In this document: in pieces, positions 63,538-64,000 of the stretch
How positions within the stretch are numbered: the first letter of the stretch is position 1
Layout of the letters: every line of letters starts with the position of its first letter
Assembly: GCF_029624125.1 (NCBI RefSeq)
Contig: NZ_JARSBN010000008.1
Location: 62,001-126,000, forward strand
DNA: 64,000 bases
Reading direction: 5' to 3'
DNA from: Winogradskyella marincola
Lineage (GTDB): Bacteria > Bacteroidota > Bacteroidia > Flavobacteriales > Flavobacteriaceae
Position numbers and translations under genes: made by a program
The notes under the pieces: model-generated
The model's database searches: none
What the model was told of the DNA's origin: nothing
Seen by the model: the letters and a program-made list of their open reading frames with translations, nothing else

Positions 63538-64000
63538 TCAATTAGCATTCCATTCGCTAGGATTAGCATTCCATTGTGCTAAAATGTCTTGTTCTGCTTT
63601 GGTAATATAGTTAGTGTCTAGGGCTTGCTCTAAAAGATTTTCGTAGTTGCCAAGGGTGTGTAATTCTATGTTGGCATCGTTAAAGTTCTTTTGTGCAACA
63701 TCAAATCCGTAAGAAAAAATGGCAACCATACCTTTTACATTTACTTCGGCTTCTTTTAAAGCTGCAACAGCGTTAAGACTACTTTTTCCGGTACTTATTA
63801 AGTCTTCTACTACAACTACGGTTTGCCCTTTTTCTATATGACCTTCAACCTGATTTTGACGACCATGCTTTTTTGCTTCTGGTCTTACATAAACAAATGG
63901 AAGATTTAAATATTCGGCTACCAAAGCTCCAATACCAATGGCTCCGGTTGCAACTCCAGCAATAACATCTGGTTTGCCATAGTGGTCTTCTATGTGTTTT
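63538..64000 (-). CDS. pyrE: orotate phosphoribosyltransferase (5' end outside window)
   Basis: C-terminal 153 codons of the pyrimidine enzyme that joins orotate to PRPP, running off the window edge. Visible are KPDVIAGVATGAIGIGALVA, the loop VRPEAKKHGRQNQVEGHIEK (flexible catalytic-loop Lys) and the PRPP motif VVVVEDLISTGKSSLNAVAA. The C-terminus repeats a short unit (WNANPSE then WNAN), which reflects a 14-nt exact DNA repeat at 63541 and 63562. About 60 N-terminal residues should lie beyond the window. Confidence 0.95.
   Translation of the reverse strand, partial: KHIEDHYGKPDVIAGVATGAIGIGALVAEYLNLPFVYVRPEAKKHGRQNQVEGHIEKGQTVVVVEDLISTGKSSLNAVAALKEAEVNVKGMVAIFSYGFDVAQKNFNDANIELHTLGNYENLLEQALDTNYITKAEQDILAQWNANPSEWNAN

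Overview
The window is an AT-rich bacterial chromosome segment, most likely from a marine member of the Flavobacteriaceae (Bacteroidota). The evidence is the family signatures (an alpha-2-macroglobulin with a SusC-like insert, a DUF7033 polysaccharide deacetylase, a PaiB/DUF1569 pair, a fused str-S10-spc-alpha ribosomal locus with no tuf between fusA and rpsJ), promoters of the TTTG-N19-TAnnTTTG type, and few Shine-Dalgarno sequences. The genus assignment (Winogradskyella/Psychroserpens/Olleya-like) is an impression, not a result.

Layout. 1-5078 (-): 5'-complete but 3'-truncated alpha-2-macroglobulin. 5288-6241: TPR protein. 6355-11466: TetR regulator, ABC exporter, HlyD-like adaptor and TolC-like outer-membrane protein, a complete type-I-secretion-like operon whose ATPase has lost most catalytic motifs. 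11710-13062: peptidoglycan-recycling ligase. 13074-21294: accessory stretch with paired paralogous membrane proteins, an unknown membrane protein, a two-gene endonuclease-like module bracketed by nested repeats, a lipoprotein-like hydrolase with an acetyltransferase and a divergent AraC regulator, and two unknown membrane proteins. 21341-34419: mixed housekeeping and unknown genes (PLP enzyme, PaiB, DUF1569, RadC, deacetylase, YjjG, RarA, rhomboid, RlmB, Omp85).

34524-52290 is one long ribosomal-protein locus from rpsL to rplQ, including fusA, secY, infA and rpoA. It starts at a textbook Bacteroidota promoter, is split by a strong terminator/promoter junction before rpsD, and closes with a strong terminator after rplQ. 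Most genes are 2-24 nt apart, but several junctions carry 77-171 nt spacers with clear inverted repeats, which suggests internal regulation. Downstream are carA, eno, gltA and a DDAH-like gene, each junction marked by terminators. 57398-62213 (-) holds an acyl-CoA-binding protein, Psd, CdsA, a LUD protein, FtsH and RsfS (membrane lipid supply plus membrane proteolysis). birA, an SRPBCC protein and the 3' part of pyrE end the window.

No stretch longer than about 270 bases lacks a gene. I found no tRNA, rRNA, CRISPR array, transposase or prophage gene. The most unusual features are the repeat-bracketed nuclease module (15.1-16.7 kb), the degenerate exporter ATPase (7.0-8.7 kb), a near-identical stem-loop duplicated ahead of rpsM and rpsK, and short heptanucleotide arrays at five intergenic sites.
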